From Herbaspirillum sp. 3R11 (lineage in GTDB: Bacteria; Pseudomonadota; Gammaproteobacteria; Burkholderiales; Burkholderiaceae_D), in the NCBI RefSeq assembly GCF_004563925.1, contig NZ_SPNJ01000001.1, positions 1,302,001 through 1,366,000 of the forward strand: a stretch of DNA of 64,000 nucleotides, read 5' to 3'. Position 1 is the first letter of the stretch. Each line of letters begins with the position of its first letter. Position numbers and translations under genes: made by a program. The notes below the pieces were generated by a model. That model saw only the letters and a list, made by a program, of their open reading frames with translations, was not told the DNA's origin and searched no databases. Of this stretch, positions 25,501 to 36,000 are shown piece after piece.

Positions 25501-27061
25501 ACGCCGCGGAAGGCAGCGCCAGTTGCACACAAGACAACGGCGTCGACTCGTCGACGGTCGCGTGCTGCAGCACGTAGGCGAATTGCTCGCAGAATCCGGC
25601 GATGGTGTCCAGATCGAACAAGTCGGTGTCGTATTCCATCACGCAGCGATAGTCGTCGCCGTCGAGATGGACGAAAAAATTGAGATCCAGCTCCGGGGCG
25701 CCCGCTGTCGGCGGCACCGCTTCCACCTGCAGTCCGGCCAGCGTCAGCTCCGGGCTCGCGCCGCTTTGCTGTACGAACATGGTCTGGAACAGCGGCGCCT
25801 TGTTCAACGCACGCTCGGGACGTACTGACTGGACGATGCGTTCGAACGGCGCCTGCTGGTGTTCAAACGCTTCGAGACACGTGGTGCGGATGCGTCGGAT
25901 CAATTCGGCGAGATCCGGGTCGCCGTGCAAGCTGATCCGTAGCGGCATGGTGTCGACAAAGAAGCCAACCAGTCCATGCGTCTCGCTGCGGTCGCGATTG
26001 CCGACCGGGCAGCCGATCACCACTTCATCCTGTCCAGACCAGCGCGACAAGACTTGCGCGTAGACAGCCAGCAGCACCATGAACGGCGTCGCGCCGGTGC
26101 GCAAGCCGATGGCCTGTACCTTCGGCACCGTGCCTGGCGCCAGTCGCAACTCATGCATGGCGCCGGCGTTGCCGCGTTCCGCCGGACGCGGACGGTCCAG
26201 CGGCAAGGCCAGCTCGGTGACGACACCGTCCAGTTGTTCGCGCCAATAGCGCAGATGCGGCGCCAGTCGTTCCTCGCTGAACATGGCGCGTTGCCACACC
26301 GCATAGTCGGAATACTGGACCGCCAGCGTAGCCGGCCGCAGCGATGACGCGCCGGTTTCCAGCGCGTACAGCATTCCCAGCTCATTGATCATTACGCCCA
26401 TGGACCAGTGATCGGACACGATGTGGTGCATCGCCAGCGTCAGGACATGGTCGCGCGACGTCAGTTGCAACAGCTTCACGCGCAACGGCGGCGCGGCGGT
26501 CAGATCGAAAGGCAGCGCGGCTTCGCGTGCCAGCAGCACCTGTTCGGCCGAATCCGGAATGCTGCCGGTCGCGGGGAACTCGACATTCAGTGAGAACGGT
26601 ATGGCGGGGAGAATGTGCAGCTCGGGTTCGACACTGTCGTCCCGGATCACGCTGCGCAGCAGCTCATGACGCGCAGTCAGCGCGCCCAGTGCACGCTCCA
26701 GCGCCGGCAGGTCGAGCGCGCCCTGCAATCGCCATCCGGCCATGATGACAAAAGCGCTGCCGCCGCCTTCGAGCTGGTCGAGGAACCACAGGCGGCGCTG
26801 GTTGAACGACAGCGGCGCGGTCGTACGCTGCACCGTGCTGCGCGCCAGTTCCGGGAAAGACGACGCTGAAGATGACGTTGCCGGCGAGATCGGCGACGAC
26901 TGCAAATGCGCGACCAGCTCGGCCTTCCTCGCGCCGAGCTCGGCGCGCAGCGCAGGCGACAAGGCGCCTGCCGGGCCGCGCACGCGCAGGTCGTTGCCGG
27001 CGCATGTCAGCGACACGCCGAGCTCCGCCAACTGCGCGATCAACTGTTCAACCCGGTTCAA
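16598..27061 (-). CDS. NRPS with terminal condensation domain: dd-C-A-T-E-C-A-T-E-C
   Basis: About 3487 residues, last protein of the assembly line. Order with rough positions: TubC-type N-terminal docking domain (1-55, VEQLIAQLAELGVSLTCAG); C1 (80-510, HHIVSDHW); A1 (530-1010, FTSGSSGTPKG); T1 (Ser near 1072, FFELGIDSI); E1 (1125-1545, HHLAVDAYSW, NYLGRLD); C2 (1560-1990, HHLLLDGWS); A2 (2015-2510); T2 (GGDSI, near 2553); E2 (2605-3030, HHLIIDGVSW, FNYLGQWD); terminal C3 (3050-3487, HHILIDGWS). Both T domains have the DSI form used before epimerases. My reading of the ten-residue codes is DVENVTGITK for A1 (no match recalled; Glu239/Asn278 recall ornithine-type codes) and DAWTVAGVAK for A2 (close to phenylalanine codes). 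There is no TE or reductase; C3 presumably releases the chain. Start is TTG at 27061, GGAG upstream, overlapping the previous stop (TTGA). Confidence 0.95.
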   Translation of the reverse strand: MNRVEQLIAQLAELGVSLTCAGNDLRVRGPAGALSPALRAELGARKAELVAHLQSSPISPATSSSASSFPELARSTVQRTTAPLSFNQRRLWFLDQLEGGGSAFVIMAGWRLQGALDLPALERALGALTARHELLRSVIRDDSVEPELHILPAIPFSLNVEFPATGSIPDSAEQVLLAREAALPFDLTAAPPLRVKLLQLTSRDHVLTLAMHHIVSDHWSMGVMINELGMLYALETGASSLRPATLAVQYSDYAVWQRAMFSEERLAPHLRYWREQLDGVVTELALPLDRPRPAERGNAGAMHELRLAPGTVPKVQAIGLRTGATPFMVLLAVYAQVLSRWSGQDEVVIGCPVGNRDRSETHGLVGFFVDTMPLRISLHGDPDLAELIRRIRTTCLEAFEHQQAPFERIVQSVRPERALNKAPLFQTMFVQQSGASPELTLAGLQVEAVPPTAGAPELDLNFFVHLDGDDYRCVMEYDTDLFDLDTIAGFCEQFAYVLQHATVDESTPLSCVQLALPSAASLPDVEPAPLLPQMIAAGALRHPDRIAVEEGGTSLSYRELMLQADLLALRLVAAGVQSGAVVGLGFSSSAALVVAMLATWRAGAAYAVLSPQQPAARRAQMIATAGIALVVTTASEQDGWPVPVLLSDSPETSSSLPALPAVAEHAAALAYICFTSGSSGTPKGVAVTQANLANHARAVAQDFGLSESDRVMQFAAADFDVAAEEIFPALMAGACVVIRAEGVIDSIDAFQDHVEQAALSVLNLPAAFWHEWVRALGHARRAPPACLRLVVTGSDRVFARRWREWQALCAHPIAFRSGYGPTEATITSSFFNPAEQALPSAADVLPVGRAIAGVVLEVVDGRGLPVPPGVIGEILISGAGVAQGYVGQPQQTAAVFRPHPLAPALQSYRSGDLGRRRIDGTLEFIGRKDQQAKVRGYRIELAEIEAALMAHPQVHEAVVLMRSDSAGSGQLLAAAGCDAELESGSLRMWLGERLPAYMVPALCVTLPRLPRTASGKTDRRALLEMDVTRDIPSLHDLAFIDTTAAEAPLAALFAEVLDRPAVGPCDNFFELGIDSIRSLQVVSRARQLQLNLTVRDIFRFQTVRDLMRALESRGQAMPGNKPPEADDGELQPTPIQAWFFEQAGEHRAHYNQSVVLQTPAQVDAAALERALQAVAARHPMLRLQVEGEDLQVAVAAPGTILRVLDGIEAELPARTAAYEQAQRSMDLRSGRVMRAVLAQPAARLMIVVHHLAVDAYSWSVLLDDLSLAYDQALRGEIVLPAATTSYRTWSHKLRELAATPAAQSSVDYFVERFAERGLSVLPADLPAGAAGAAETMSLSLDSDTTTVLLQVAPGVFHARVDELLMAALFIGAARIGLKGALQIDLERNGRVDLFDDVDLSGTVGWFTAVQPVLLLWPDAEPDPSEVVANVCERVRESPCQGLAMGVMRYLSADPAQRAALQGLPGAGILLNYLGRLDIGAAGGEGFAAVDEDSGQGQSAAFARSHVIEINAGIRAGCLSGAISFPAGEAQRERVGAWLREVTAALHEIAAAAQRHAASPQDSIEEELPLTPLQQGIVFHSLRDPDIYCNQLRLTLDGVLDAEALRRAWEQAQQRHSMLRTSFHWRDMPVMRQRVHAHVALSWSVADWRGLDEAGRVAALDQLMRAEVARGFELEQAPLQRLQLVRVAEQRHELVWSSHHLLLDGWSVSLLLADIFALYRQALGDASVRLKTAPRFSDYVRWHERRERKDDIAFWQRSLQGITEPTSLAFATQAGDAVSGDAAVHAMELSTARTQAVQKLAQRARTTFGTVLQAAWGLLLARCSAGRDVVFGVTVSGRPAELDGVEEMIGMLIATVPARVTIPSATPLSDWLAQLQEQHLERELHAGASLTEIRQAASLPGNQELFQTLLLVQNYPKAQSLSGGGLRLTGVEVRERTNYPLTLVCSVGETLSLALHRDGSIPAAAAERLLAQLGRLLDSMAAHPDWPAARLLALGDIDAQAALAAGRGPVETIAPAYLPQQIDAWAKHSPDALALNDQELSLSYEALRAESVRLARRLQALGVGVETKVALCLPRSARYVIAVIAILRCGGAFVPLDPAYPVARRRFMLEDSGASLLIADRVCAEALQAQAITQDPDVLFAASTAEEADAVDFPQPHPQSLAYVIYTSGSTGTPKGVGNTHAGLRSLAHAQRSAFGLSPDARVLQFASLSFDASIWEMTMAFGAGAALIVPDADTARVGEGLEQFMQRRHISAATLPPTALATLDEGRLPDLQTLVVAGESCAPELVLRWGPGRKFYNGYGPSEASVAVSVEAWSAVNESSGNPGQLSLGRPLPNMQLHVLDADMQLLPPGVVGELYIGGAGLARGYLNRPDLTAASFLRDPYGAPGSRLYKTGDRGYRLADGRVQFVGRNDHQVKLRGFRIELSEIEAALMQHADVRNAAVLVRSHGADDRRLTAYLETRVPIANDSLRAFLGEQLPPHMLPAYFIALESMPLTVSGKIDRKALEMLETMPEQPPAVIVIDYAGETERQLAAIWAQVLNVTQVQPAHNFFELGGDSILAIQVVSKANRQGIALTLNQIMDPDSSTLAALAAQVDASAGQSAQRAPTPMPTSGPVPLTPIQHWFLQQNPPDLHHYNQSFLLEVPAGLDAQALQRALDAVCARHDALRLRFKQVDGIWHQHLSEHAAGLLETVPPPVDMAGWHALLEQGVAHNQTRLDIEQGPLLRLVLYAPPAASTESATARLHVVAHHLIIDGVSWRALLEDLFDAYAQALTSAAVSLPPARVSFAQWAAAVERHAVSAQARDELGYWLEQPRNSARLPLLRTDIAATAGAAQTMGFTLDETATGMLVRELPRSHGAQVQEILLTALSVALGELIGSADQHVIGSEIGIALESHGRDVVLEGVDVGGMPGWFTVLAPWTMPLGEQRIDKVRDKLKAMPRHGFSFGVLRFLSPDAAVREALAALPVPEIAFNYLGQWDTAWPDSLPVRPAPETDGAGFAPSTPRPYVLEVNAMIAGGRLQLDLTFDPRVLPQDFAERLSSAMRGWLQALTQGAQSTQNEAAPRYALAPQQAAMLEHATAYPESPAYVVQFTARLPAELAVDDFVAAWQAVLARHVSLRAGFVIGESGKAGQYFGEASTLVWQREDWGNLPEAEADAAFDVYCRQDRQRGFDLAKPPLMRFSLLTTRTGRHFVWTYHHILIDGWSMPVLFNEVMAAYGKQLTTAPAPDFRVFLDWLERQDGVAARSFWRDELADLKPSRWPAGPGAACSGNFAEISLQPQAGTGARLSTFARKHRLSAPSIFMQAWALVLARHSSADEVCFGVTTVLRPADVDCIETMVGNLINTPPLRCKIDPAAGFVDACLQLQRRRVAATAHAALALSDIAGCIGLPDGDALFGTALRIQNYPLGDVGQGNAALQVSDVAIRDQWHYPFNVEVTPGEQLSLIAVYDAGLVSAVKAEAMLRSYAALLDVLGVPDDSTLETLMEGMHG

Positions 27062-30000
27062 ATCGTAAACTCCTCTATGCCGTCGTCCGTGGCGCGACAT
27101 GCGTCAATATGGCCAGCCAGTGCGGCCAGCGTGGCGTACTCGAAAATCGCAGCGATGTTCAGATCAACGCCGAAGCTCTCCCGCACAAACGTCAGCAGGC
27201 GCATGCCGATCAGCGAATGCCCACCCAGTTCGAAGAAGTTTGCTTCGCGGGTGATGTCCGCGACACCCAGGATGCTGCGCCAGGTAGCGGCCAGTTTTGC
27301 TTCCGTGTCGGTCATGCCTGCAGCAGCCGATGACGGTAATGGCGATGTCCCGATACTCTCCGTCGGCATGGGCGTCGACAGCTTGTCCAGCAGCGTGTCT
27401 GCGCGTGCCATCAGTCCCGGCAGATCGCGTATGGATACGGCGACACGCGCATGCGGCGTCGACAAGACCCTGCGCAAGACCTCGACGCCCTCCTCCGAAC
27501 GCATCGCTTCGCTGCTGTCGGGAGCGCTCTGGCCGCGACGACGGTAAGCCTCAACGGTCATGCCGGCCTCGCTCCAGTCGTCCCAGTTGAGTGCGATGGT
27601 GAAGCCGCCGCGTGCATTACGCTCCTGCGCAAACAGATCGAGGAACTCGTTGGCGGCGGCATAGGCGGCTTGCCCGAATTTTGCCTGCGGCAGCAGGCTC
27701 CCCAGCGTCGAGAACAGCACCATGAAATCGAGTGCGTCGTCTTCCAGCAAGCGATCCAGCCACACCGTACCGTGTACTTTTGCCGCCATCACCTGATGCA
27801 TGGAGGCGACGCTGCGATTCTGGATGACGCCGCCGAGATCCGCCACGCCGGCGCAATGGAATGCGCCATGGATGACGCCGAAGCGCGCGTGCGCCGCCGC
27901 AATCACTTGCGTCAGCGCGACGGCATCGGCAACGTCGCAGGCGCTTGCCAGGACTTCCGCCCCGGCATGTTCGAGCTCGTCGACCAGACCCTGGTCGACA
28001 TGGCGTCCCAGCAGCACCAGTCGTGCACGGCAACGCGCAGCGAGATCGCGGGCAATGCTCGCGCCCATGCCGCCGAACGCGCCGGTGATCAGGTAGCAGC
28101 CTTGCGCGCGCAGGCGATCGCCGCCCGCCGCAGGTACGACAAGCCTGACCGGCTGTACTTGTGGAATCCAGCGATGGCGACGACGCAAGGCGACCTGGGC
28201 TTCGGCTTGTCCGTGCAGGAGTTCAGTCAGCAACATCGCGGCGGAGCCGCCTGCCTCGACATCGATGACACGGCAGGCCAGGCTGCGGTATTCCACGGGA
28301 ATGATCTTGGCGATGCCGAGCAGCGTGCCAAGCGCCGCCGTCAGCGGCTCGTCACCGGTGACGTCGGCAGCACCGCAGGTAACGATGTCGAGTTGCACGG
28401 GACGCGCCTGCATGCGTGCGCCGAAGGCCTGCGCCAACAGCATCACACTGGCAAAGCCGTAGTCGAGCGCCGGCGTGAATGTCTGCCTGACGCTGGTCCA
28501 GAGATGCACAACGTGCGTCGCTGAGACGCTGTCGAGCAAGCGGCGGTAGTCGTCCTCGCCGGTCGGGTCGATGGCGTAGTCCTGCGCCGAGAACATCTCG
28601 AACGCTACTCCGGCCCGGACCTCAACGACTTGCCGGCCCAGTGCGCGCAAGTTTGCGGCCAGTGCCCGGCCGGCATCGGTTTCAGCGCCCAGCAACAGCC
28701 AGACATCGGTCGATGCCGCAGGCTCGGAGACCGGCGGCAGTTGCGGTGCGCGCTGCCAGCCCGGCAAGTAGAACCAGTCGGCGATCTCTGCGCGCCTAGC
28801 CGGAGAATTCTCTTGCGGCGGCGAGGTCACCGGCGTCGCAGGCCAGTGACGCTTTCGTTCAAATACGTAACCGGGCAAGGCCACGCGCGACGGCGCAGGT
28901 GCCTCGGCATGCCCCGCACGGCTTGTCTTGCGCCAGTCGATCGCCGCACCACGCGTCCATAGCTGCGCCACCATGGCGGCCAGCGCCGGCGCCTGCTGCG
29001 GCGATTGCCGGTTCAATCCGAGTGAAATCAGTTGCGGCGCAGACCAGCCGCTGGTGCGCGCCAGCTTTTGCAGAGCGCTGCCGGGGCCGACTTCCAGTAA
29101 CAGATCGATACCTTCGCGCTGCAATGTGTCGAGGCCGTCGCCGAAACGCACGGCCTGGCGCAAATGGCGCGCCCAATAGGTGGGATCGACAGCATCGGCG
29201 TCGCTGATCCAGGCGCCCGTGACGTTGGAGATGAAGCGGCGTTGCGGCGGCTTCAGGGTAATCCGGTCGAACTCGGCGACGAAAGCCGGCAGCGCGGCAT
29301 CCATGGAGGACGAATGGAAAGCATGCGAAGTGTCGAGACGCACGGCCGCCACATTGATTTCTTTCAGATGCGTCTGCAGCGCGTCAATGACCTCAGTCGA
29401 ACCGGCCAGCACGCACTGGCCCGGCCCGTTGATCGCAGCCAGACTGATTGCCTCGCCGTTATTACGCAGCAGCTCGCGCACCTGCGTTTCATCCACCTGC
29501 ACCGCCAGCATCGCGCCGCCCGGCAAGGCCTGCATCAGGCGGCCTCGCGCCGCCACCAGCGCCAGCGCGTCATCCAGTTCGAACACGCCGGCCAGGCATG
29601 CCGCGACGTACTCGCCGAGGCTGTGTCCCAGCATGGCCGCGGCTTCGATGCCACGCGCTTCCAGGCTGCGTGCCAGAGAATACATCACGGCGAACAAGGC
29701 CGGCTGCGCCAGTGCGGTTTGCCTGAGTGCGGCGACGGCAGCAGGATCCTCGGCGGCGGCGCCATACAGCACCGTGCGCAGATCCTGCTGGATATGCGGC
29801 AACAGCGCGACGGCGCAACGATCGAACCAGAACCGATAGTCGGCGTCACCCTCATACAACGCCTGCGCCATGCGCGGATATTGACTGCCTTGTCCCGGGA
29901 ACAGGAAGGCGAGCTTGGCTGTTCCCGTGACTGCTGCCGGTTCCGCTGCCAGACGTAAACCCGCGACGGCCTCTGCAACCGTAGACGCCACGACGGCATG

Positions 30001-33000
30001 ACGGCAACCGAATGCGGCGCGTCCCTGTTGCAAGGTGAAAGCAACGTCGCGCAACGGCAATTGAGGCGTGCGTTCCAATGCGTCAGCCAGCGCCAGCATG
30101 CTGCCGTGCAGGCTGGCGGGAGTGCGCGCAGAAAGTGGCAAAATCTGCGGCAAGACCTGTGGCGATACCAACTCGGAGACCGGCTGAACACGGAGCGGAG
30201 CTTGTTCCAGCACCACGTGCACATTGGTGCCGCCGATGCCGAAGGCGCTGACGCCGGCGCGACGCGGGCGCCCATCCCCGTGATCGGGCCAGGCTTGCGC
30301 CGAACCGACAACGCTGATCGACGCCGTCGTGAAATCGACGTGAGGATTGGGTTCGGAAAAATGCAGGCTGGGCGGCAATACGCCGTGCTGCAACGCCAGG
30401 ATGGTCTTGATCAGGCCGGCCACGCCGGCGGCGGCGTCAGCATGGCCGATGTTGCTCTTGACCGAACCCAGCGCCAGCGGTCGTTGTCGTCCGCCGAAGA
30501 CACGCGTCAATGCCGCGACTTCCACCGGATCACCCAGCTCGGTGCCGGTACCATGCGCCTCGACATAATCGATATCGGCGGGTTCCAGCCCTGCCTGGCG
30601 CAATGCGGATACGATCACGTCGGCCTGGCCGTCGACGCCGGGAGCGGCGTAGCCGACCTTGCGCCCGCCGTCATTGTTGACGGCGCTGCCGCGGATCACC
30701 GCCAGCACGTTGTCGCCGTCGGCCTGTGCCTGCGCCAGCGGCTTGAGCAGCACCATGCCGACGCCGCCGCTGGGGACGGTGCCGCGCGCGTCGGCGGAGA
30801 ATGGTTTGCAATGTCCGTCCGGCGACAGGATCATGCCCGGCTCATGGAAATAACCGCTGCCCTGCGGGAAACGTATCGCCACGCCGCCCGCCAGCGCCAT
30901 GCCGGCGCCGCCGCTGCGCAACGAACGGCAGGCCATGTCGAGCGCCGTCAGGGACGACGAGCACGCGGTCTGCACGGCCAGCGCCGGTCCCTTGAGATCC
31001 AGGTGGTAAGCAATCCGCGTGGCGCCGAAATCCTTGTCGTTTCCCGACATCGCGTGATAGCTGTCGGCGCCTTCCGGCATCGGCCCGGCCGCAAACAGTT
31101 GCCCCTGCAAGTAGGTGTTGACGCCGACGCCGACGAATATGCCGACATCGCCGAGATTTTCGAGATTGCGACGCGATTCCACCGCCGCATAACCCGCATG
31201 CTCCAACGCATGCCACGCGCATTCCAGCGCGACCCGATGCTGGGGATCCAGCGTCACGGCATCGCGTGGACCGAGACCGAAAAATTCGGCGTCGAAGCAA
31301 TCGGCGTGATCGATCACGCCGCCGGCGGCGACGAAGTTGGCATGATCCAGCACGTTGCCGGCACGGCCTGCGGCTGCCAACGCCGCCGCATCGTGGCGGC
31401 TGATGCCTTCCCGGCCTTCGACCAGAAGCTGCCAGAACGCGTCGACATCCGGCGCACCCGGAAAACGGCACGCCATGCCGATGACGGCGATGTCCGACTG
31501 AACGGTTTGAGCAGGCGGAAGCGATTGTGCCGGCATGGGCTTGGCTGTCTCCCCACGACTGGACAAATGCGCAGCGAAACTGCGGATCGTGGGAAACCGG
31601 AACAGATCGCTGATCGACAGCACCGCGCCGAACTCGGCGACCGCCATGTCGTACAAGCGGACCAGCAGCAGCGAATGCCCGCCGACGTCGAAGAAGTTGG
31701 CATCCGGATCGACATCGCCGAGGTTCAGAACCTGAAGCCACAGGCGGGTAACGCGTGCAAGGCAATCGCTTGCATCGTGACCTGGGACAGCTGCGCCTCG
31801 CTCGCGTCCGAACACCGGCTGCGGCAAGGCGTTCAGGTCGATCTTGCCATTGCCGGTGAGCGGCATGCGGTCCAGGACGGAAATGAAATCAGGCACCATG
31901 AAGGATGGCAACGCCTGTCGCAATGCTGCGCGCAGCACCGCTGCATTCACATCCGTGCCGACCACATACGCCACCAGGCGGGTCTGTCCGGCGCCATCGG
32001 GACGCAGCATCGCCAGGGCCTGCGCCACGCCGGCCTGCTGCGACAAGGCGGCTTCGATTTCAGCCGGTGCGATACGGAAGCCGCGCAACTTGAACTCGCG
32101 GTCGCTGCGGCCGAGGAAATCCAGCGTCCCATCCTCGCGCCAGCGCGCCCGGTCGCCGCTGCGGTACATGCGGGCCCGAGGGTCATCGGAAAACGGATCA
32201 GGTACGAATCGCTCTTGCGTCAACACCGGATTGTTAAGGTAGCCGATGCTCACGCCGGATCCGCCGATGCACAATTCGCCAACGACGCCGACCGGCGCCG
32301 GTGCGCCCTGCTCGTCCAGAACGTAAATGCGGGCGTCGCCAATCGTACGGCCGATCTGCAAAGGAGCGTCAGCACCGAGGTAACGACCGGCGGTCACGGT
32401 GACCGTGGTTTCCGTCGGACCGTAGGCGATGAACAGATCACGGTCTTGACCCCACTGTGCCGCCACCGACGCCGGACACAATTCACCGCCGACGATCAGC
32501 GTGCGCAGCTGCGGCAGCGACGCAGCGGGCATCGCCGCCAGCAGCGACGCCGGAATCTGCAGATGGGTGACCTGCATGGCATCCAGCGTCTGCACCAGCG
32601 GCGACCCTGGCAACAGACGCTCGCGCGGCGCCAGGCAAAGGCAAGCGCCGGCGGCCAGCGCAAATACGATATCGGACACCGCGACGTCGAAACCGAATGC
32701 GGCCAGTTGCAGAATGCGGCTGTCCTGCGTCACCGAAAATTCATGCACGGCGCTCAGCGCCAGGCGGCACAGCGCATGATGCGCCAGCGCCACGCCTTTG
32801 GGACGGCCGGTGGAACCGGACGTGAAGATGATGCAAGCCGTTGCTGCGAAGTCGGTATCGGCATGCTCAGTCGCCCCCGGTTCCGGCGTCGACGGCAAAT
32901 CCTGCAACGTCGGCAAGCCCATCCACTGCGCTGCGCTCCATCCGGCAGGCTGATCACCGACCACCAGTGCAACTTCGGCATCCAGCAGCATCTGTTCGAT

Positions 33001-36000
33001 GCGCGCGGCCGGATAGGTCGGATCAATCGGTACGAAGATGCAGCCGGCTTTGGAAATGCCCAGCAACGCAGCGATCAGGCCGATGGAACGCTCGCCGATC
33101 AGCGCAATGCGCGCGCCAGGCGTCAGGCCTGCCGCACGCAGACTCTGCGCAAAGACGCCGGCGAGATCATCCAGCTGCCGGTAGCTGAGCGTGCCCTCGG
33201 GCGTCGCCAGCGCCGCTGCATCGCCGTTGCGCTGCGCACTGGCGCGCAACAGGTCGTGCAAGCGCAGGGGCCGGGTTGCCGGCGGCAAGACGCGGTGCGC
33301 GCGCCCGAACTGCAGCAGCAAAGTGCGCGCCTGTGCATCCAGCAGCGAGTGTGACAAAGGCGGTGCGTCGGGCTGCGCCAGCAAGGCGTCCAGCAGATGC
33401 ACGAAGCCCGCCGCAATACGTTCCGCCAGCGCCGGGGTGATGATGTCGGCGGCATATTCCAGCTCGCCGGCGATGCCTTGCGCGTCCTGCTGCAAGGCCA
33501 TGCTGAGATCGGTGCGCGCCAGCGGCGCCGAGACCGGCTGGGCCACAGCGTCGATATCGTCCAGCTGCAATTGCCACTGGCGCAGATCGGCCAGCACGAA
33601 CATTGCCTGCAGCAACGGCGGCCGCTGAGGCACGCGTTCCACACCGGCGGCTTCGACGATGCGGCTGAAAGAGATGTCCTGATGTTGCAGTCCTTCGGCG
33701 ACACGCTGCTGCACGCGCCGTCCGAATTCCGCCAGGTTGATGGCGTGGCAGTCCACGCGCATCGGCAAGGTATTGGCCAGAAAACCGACCACGCTGTCCA
33801 GCCCGGCACGGCTGCGCGCCGCCACCGGAATACCGACGACAACCTCGTTCTCGTCGCCGAAGCGCGCCAGCGTCAATCCCCATACGCCGAGCAACAGTGC
33901 GAAGGTGCTCACGCCGGCGTCGTTGGCCGCTTGCTGCAGACGTTGGCTGCGTTCCTGACCCAGCGCCAACGGCGCGCGTCCGAGGCGGAAGTCGCGTTGC
34001 TCCGGCATACGGCTCAGCGCCAGGCCGAGGACCGAAGACGCGCCGGCCAGCTGATCGCGCCAGTAATTTCCTTGCACCTCGAAAGCACCCTGTTCATCGC
34101 AGTCCCGCTGCCAGGTGGAGAAGTCGATTTGCTGGAGTGCTGCAGGCGTCGCATCCAGCACCTCGCGGTAAGCCTGTCCAAGCTCTTCGACAATCACGCG
34201 CCCGGAGCCGCCGTCGAAGGCCGTGTGATGGGCCACGATTGCCAACAAGTGATCGTCGTCTCCGAGTCGGATCAGTTGGGCACGCAGCGGCAGTTGATCC
34301 GCCAGCGAGAAAAAGCGTTCGCTGAATTCCTGCAGTTGCGGTTGGAGCGCGTCAATGTCGGCGTCAATTCTTTCGATCGTGAATGCGGGCAAGGCGTCAA
34401 CTTCCTGCCATAACTCGCCGTCGGCAAGGACAAGCCGCGTACGCAGCGCTTCATGACGTTGCATCACGCGCCGGAACGCCAGTTCCAGACGGGCGACATC
34501 GAGGCGGCCGCGCAGGCGGTAAGCCACCGCCTGATTGTAGGCGCCGCGCTGTTGCCCGGATTGTTCGATGAGCCAAAGCCGCTCCTGATTGAACGAGGCC
34601 CGCGCGCGCCGGTGTGGACCGCCGGCCAGAAGCGCCGGCATTTCGGCGCCGGGTTGCGCACGGCGCACTTCCAGCGCCATCGCATGCAAGGTCGGCGCGT
34701 CAAAGACAGCCGTCACCGGCAGGCGCACCCCGAGATTCTTTTCAATCGCCGAGACCAGGCGTACGGCGCTCAGAGAGTGGCCGCCAGACTGGAAGAAATT
34801 GGCGTCGGCTTGTTGCGGACGGTGACCGATAACCTGACTCCAGATATCGGCCAGCAGGCTTTCTTCCAGCGTCATCGCGCTCTCTTGCTGCTGTTCCTGC
34901 GCCGGCATCGGTGATTCTGCGCCGGGCGCGGGCAAGTTCAGGAAATCGATTTTTCCATTGCTGTTGAGCGGCAAGGCGGTCATGAACACGTAGCGCGAAG
35001 GCTGCAACGCAGTCGGCAAGATATCCAGGAGACGTCGCCGCATGCCCGGCTCCACGCTTTCCTTCGCCACGACATAGGCTATCAGAATCAGGTCGCCGCC
35101 GACTTCGCGCGCCATAACGACCGCGTCCGTCACGCCGGGGCATCGGCGCAATGCGGCCCTGACTTCTTCCGGATCGATGCGCACGCCGCGGATCTTCACC
35201 TGACGGTCGCGTCGCCCCAGGTAGTCGATGTTGCCGTCAGGACGCCAGCGTCCGAGGTCGCCTGAACGGAATGCCCGTCCGCCGGCGACGTCTGCCGGCA
35301 AGTTGACGAAGCGCGGCTCACCGTCGTTGTGATTGAGATAACCGCGCGCAAGGCCGATGCCGCCGATCACGATCTCGCCGGCGGCGCCCACGGGCAGCAC
35401 ATTGCCGGCCGGATCGAGAATCGCCAGCAGATTTCCCGGAATGGGCCGGCCTATGTGCACCTGCGCTCCGTCAGCGACGTCGACTTCATGACAAGTCGAA
35501 TCCGCCGATGCTTCGGACGATCCGTAGAGATTGAGCAGCCGGCAACCAGGCAGCAAACTCAGGAAACGGCGCGCCAGATCGCCGGGGAAAGCCTCGCTGC
35601 TGCAGATGCAATGGCGCAGTCCGCCTAGTACGTTGCCGACGTCGATGACATGATCAAGCAAGGATTTCAACAACGAAGGCACCAATGTCAGGCGTGTGAC
35701 CCGGTGACTTTGCAATGCCGCAGCCAACGCCCGCGGATCGCGCACCTGGGCCGGCGACAAGATAACGGACGGCACTCCGCCCAGCAACGGGCCGAACAAC
35801 TCCCAGACAAAGTCGACGAAAGTCGGCGCGGTCTTTTGACAGTAGCGGTCGGCAGGCTCGAACGGATAACGCTCCAGCATCCAGGCAATACGATTCACCG
35901 CACCTTGGTGCAAGCCCATCACGGCTTTGGGCCGCCCTGTCGATCCGGAGGTAAAAAGGATGTACAGCAGGCTGTTTGCGTGATTGCGGTCCTGTGGCGC

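Noticed and set aside
29998-33354. Very long plus-strand open frame (over 1100 codons) opposite the hybrid synthase, and similar ones such as 23189-25105
   Set aside because: They lie fully inside intact synthase genes, have arginine/glutamine/histidine-rich translations without domains, and arise from codon bias in GC-rich DNA.
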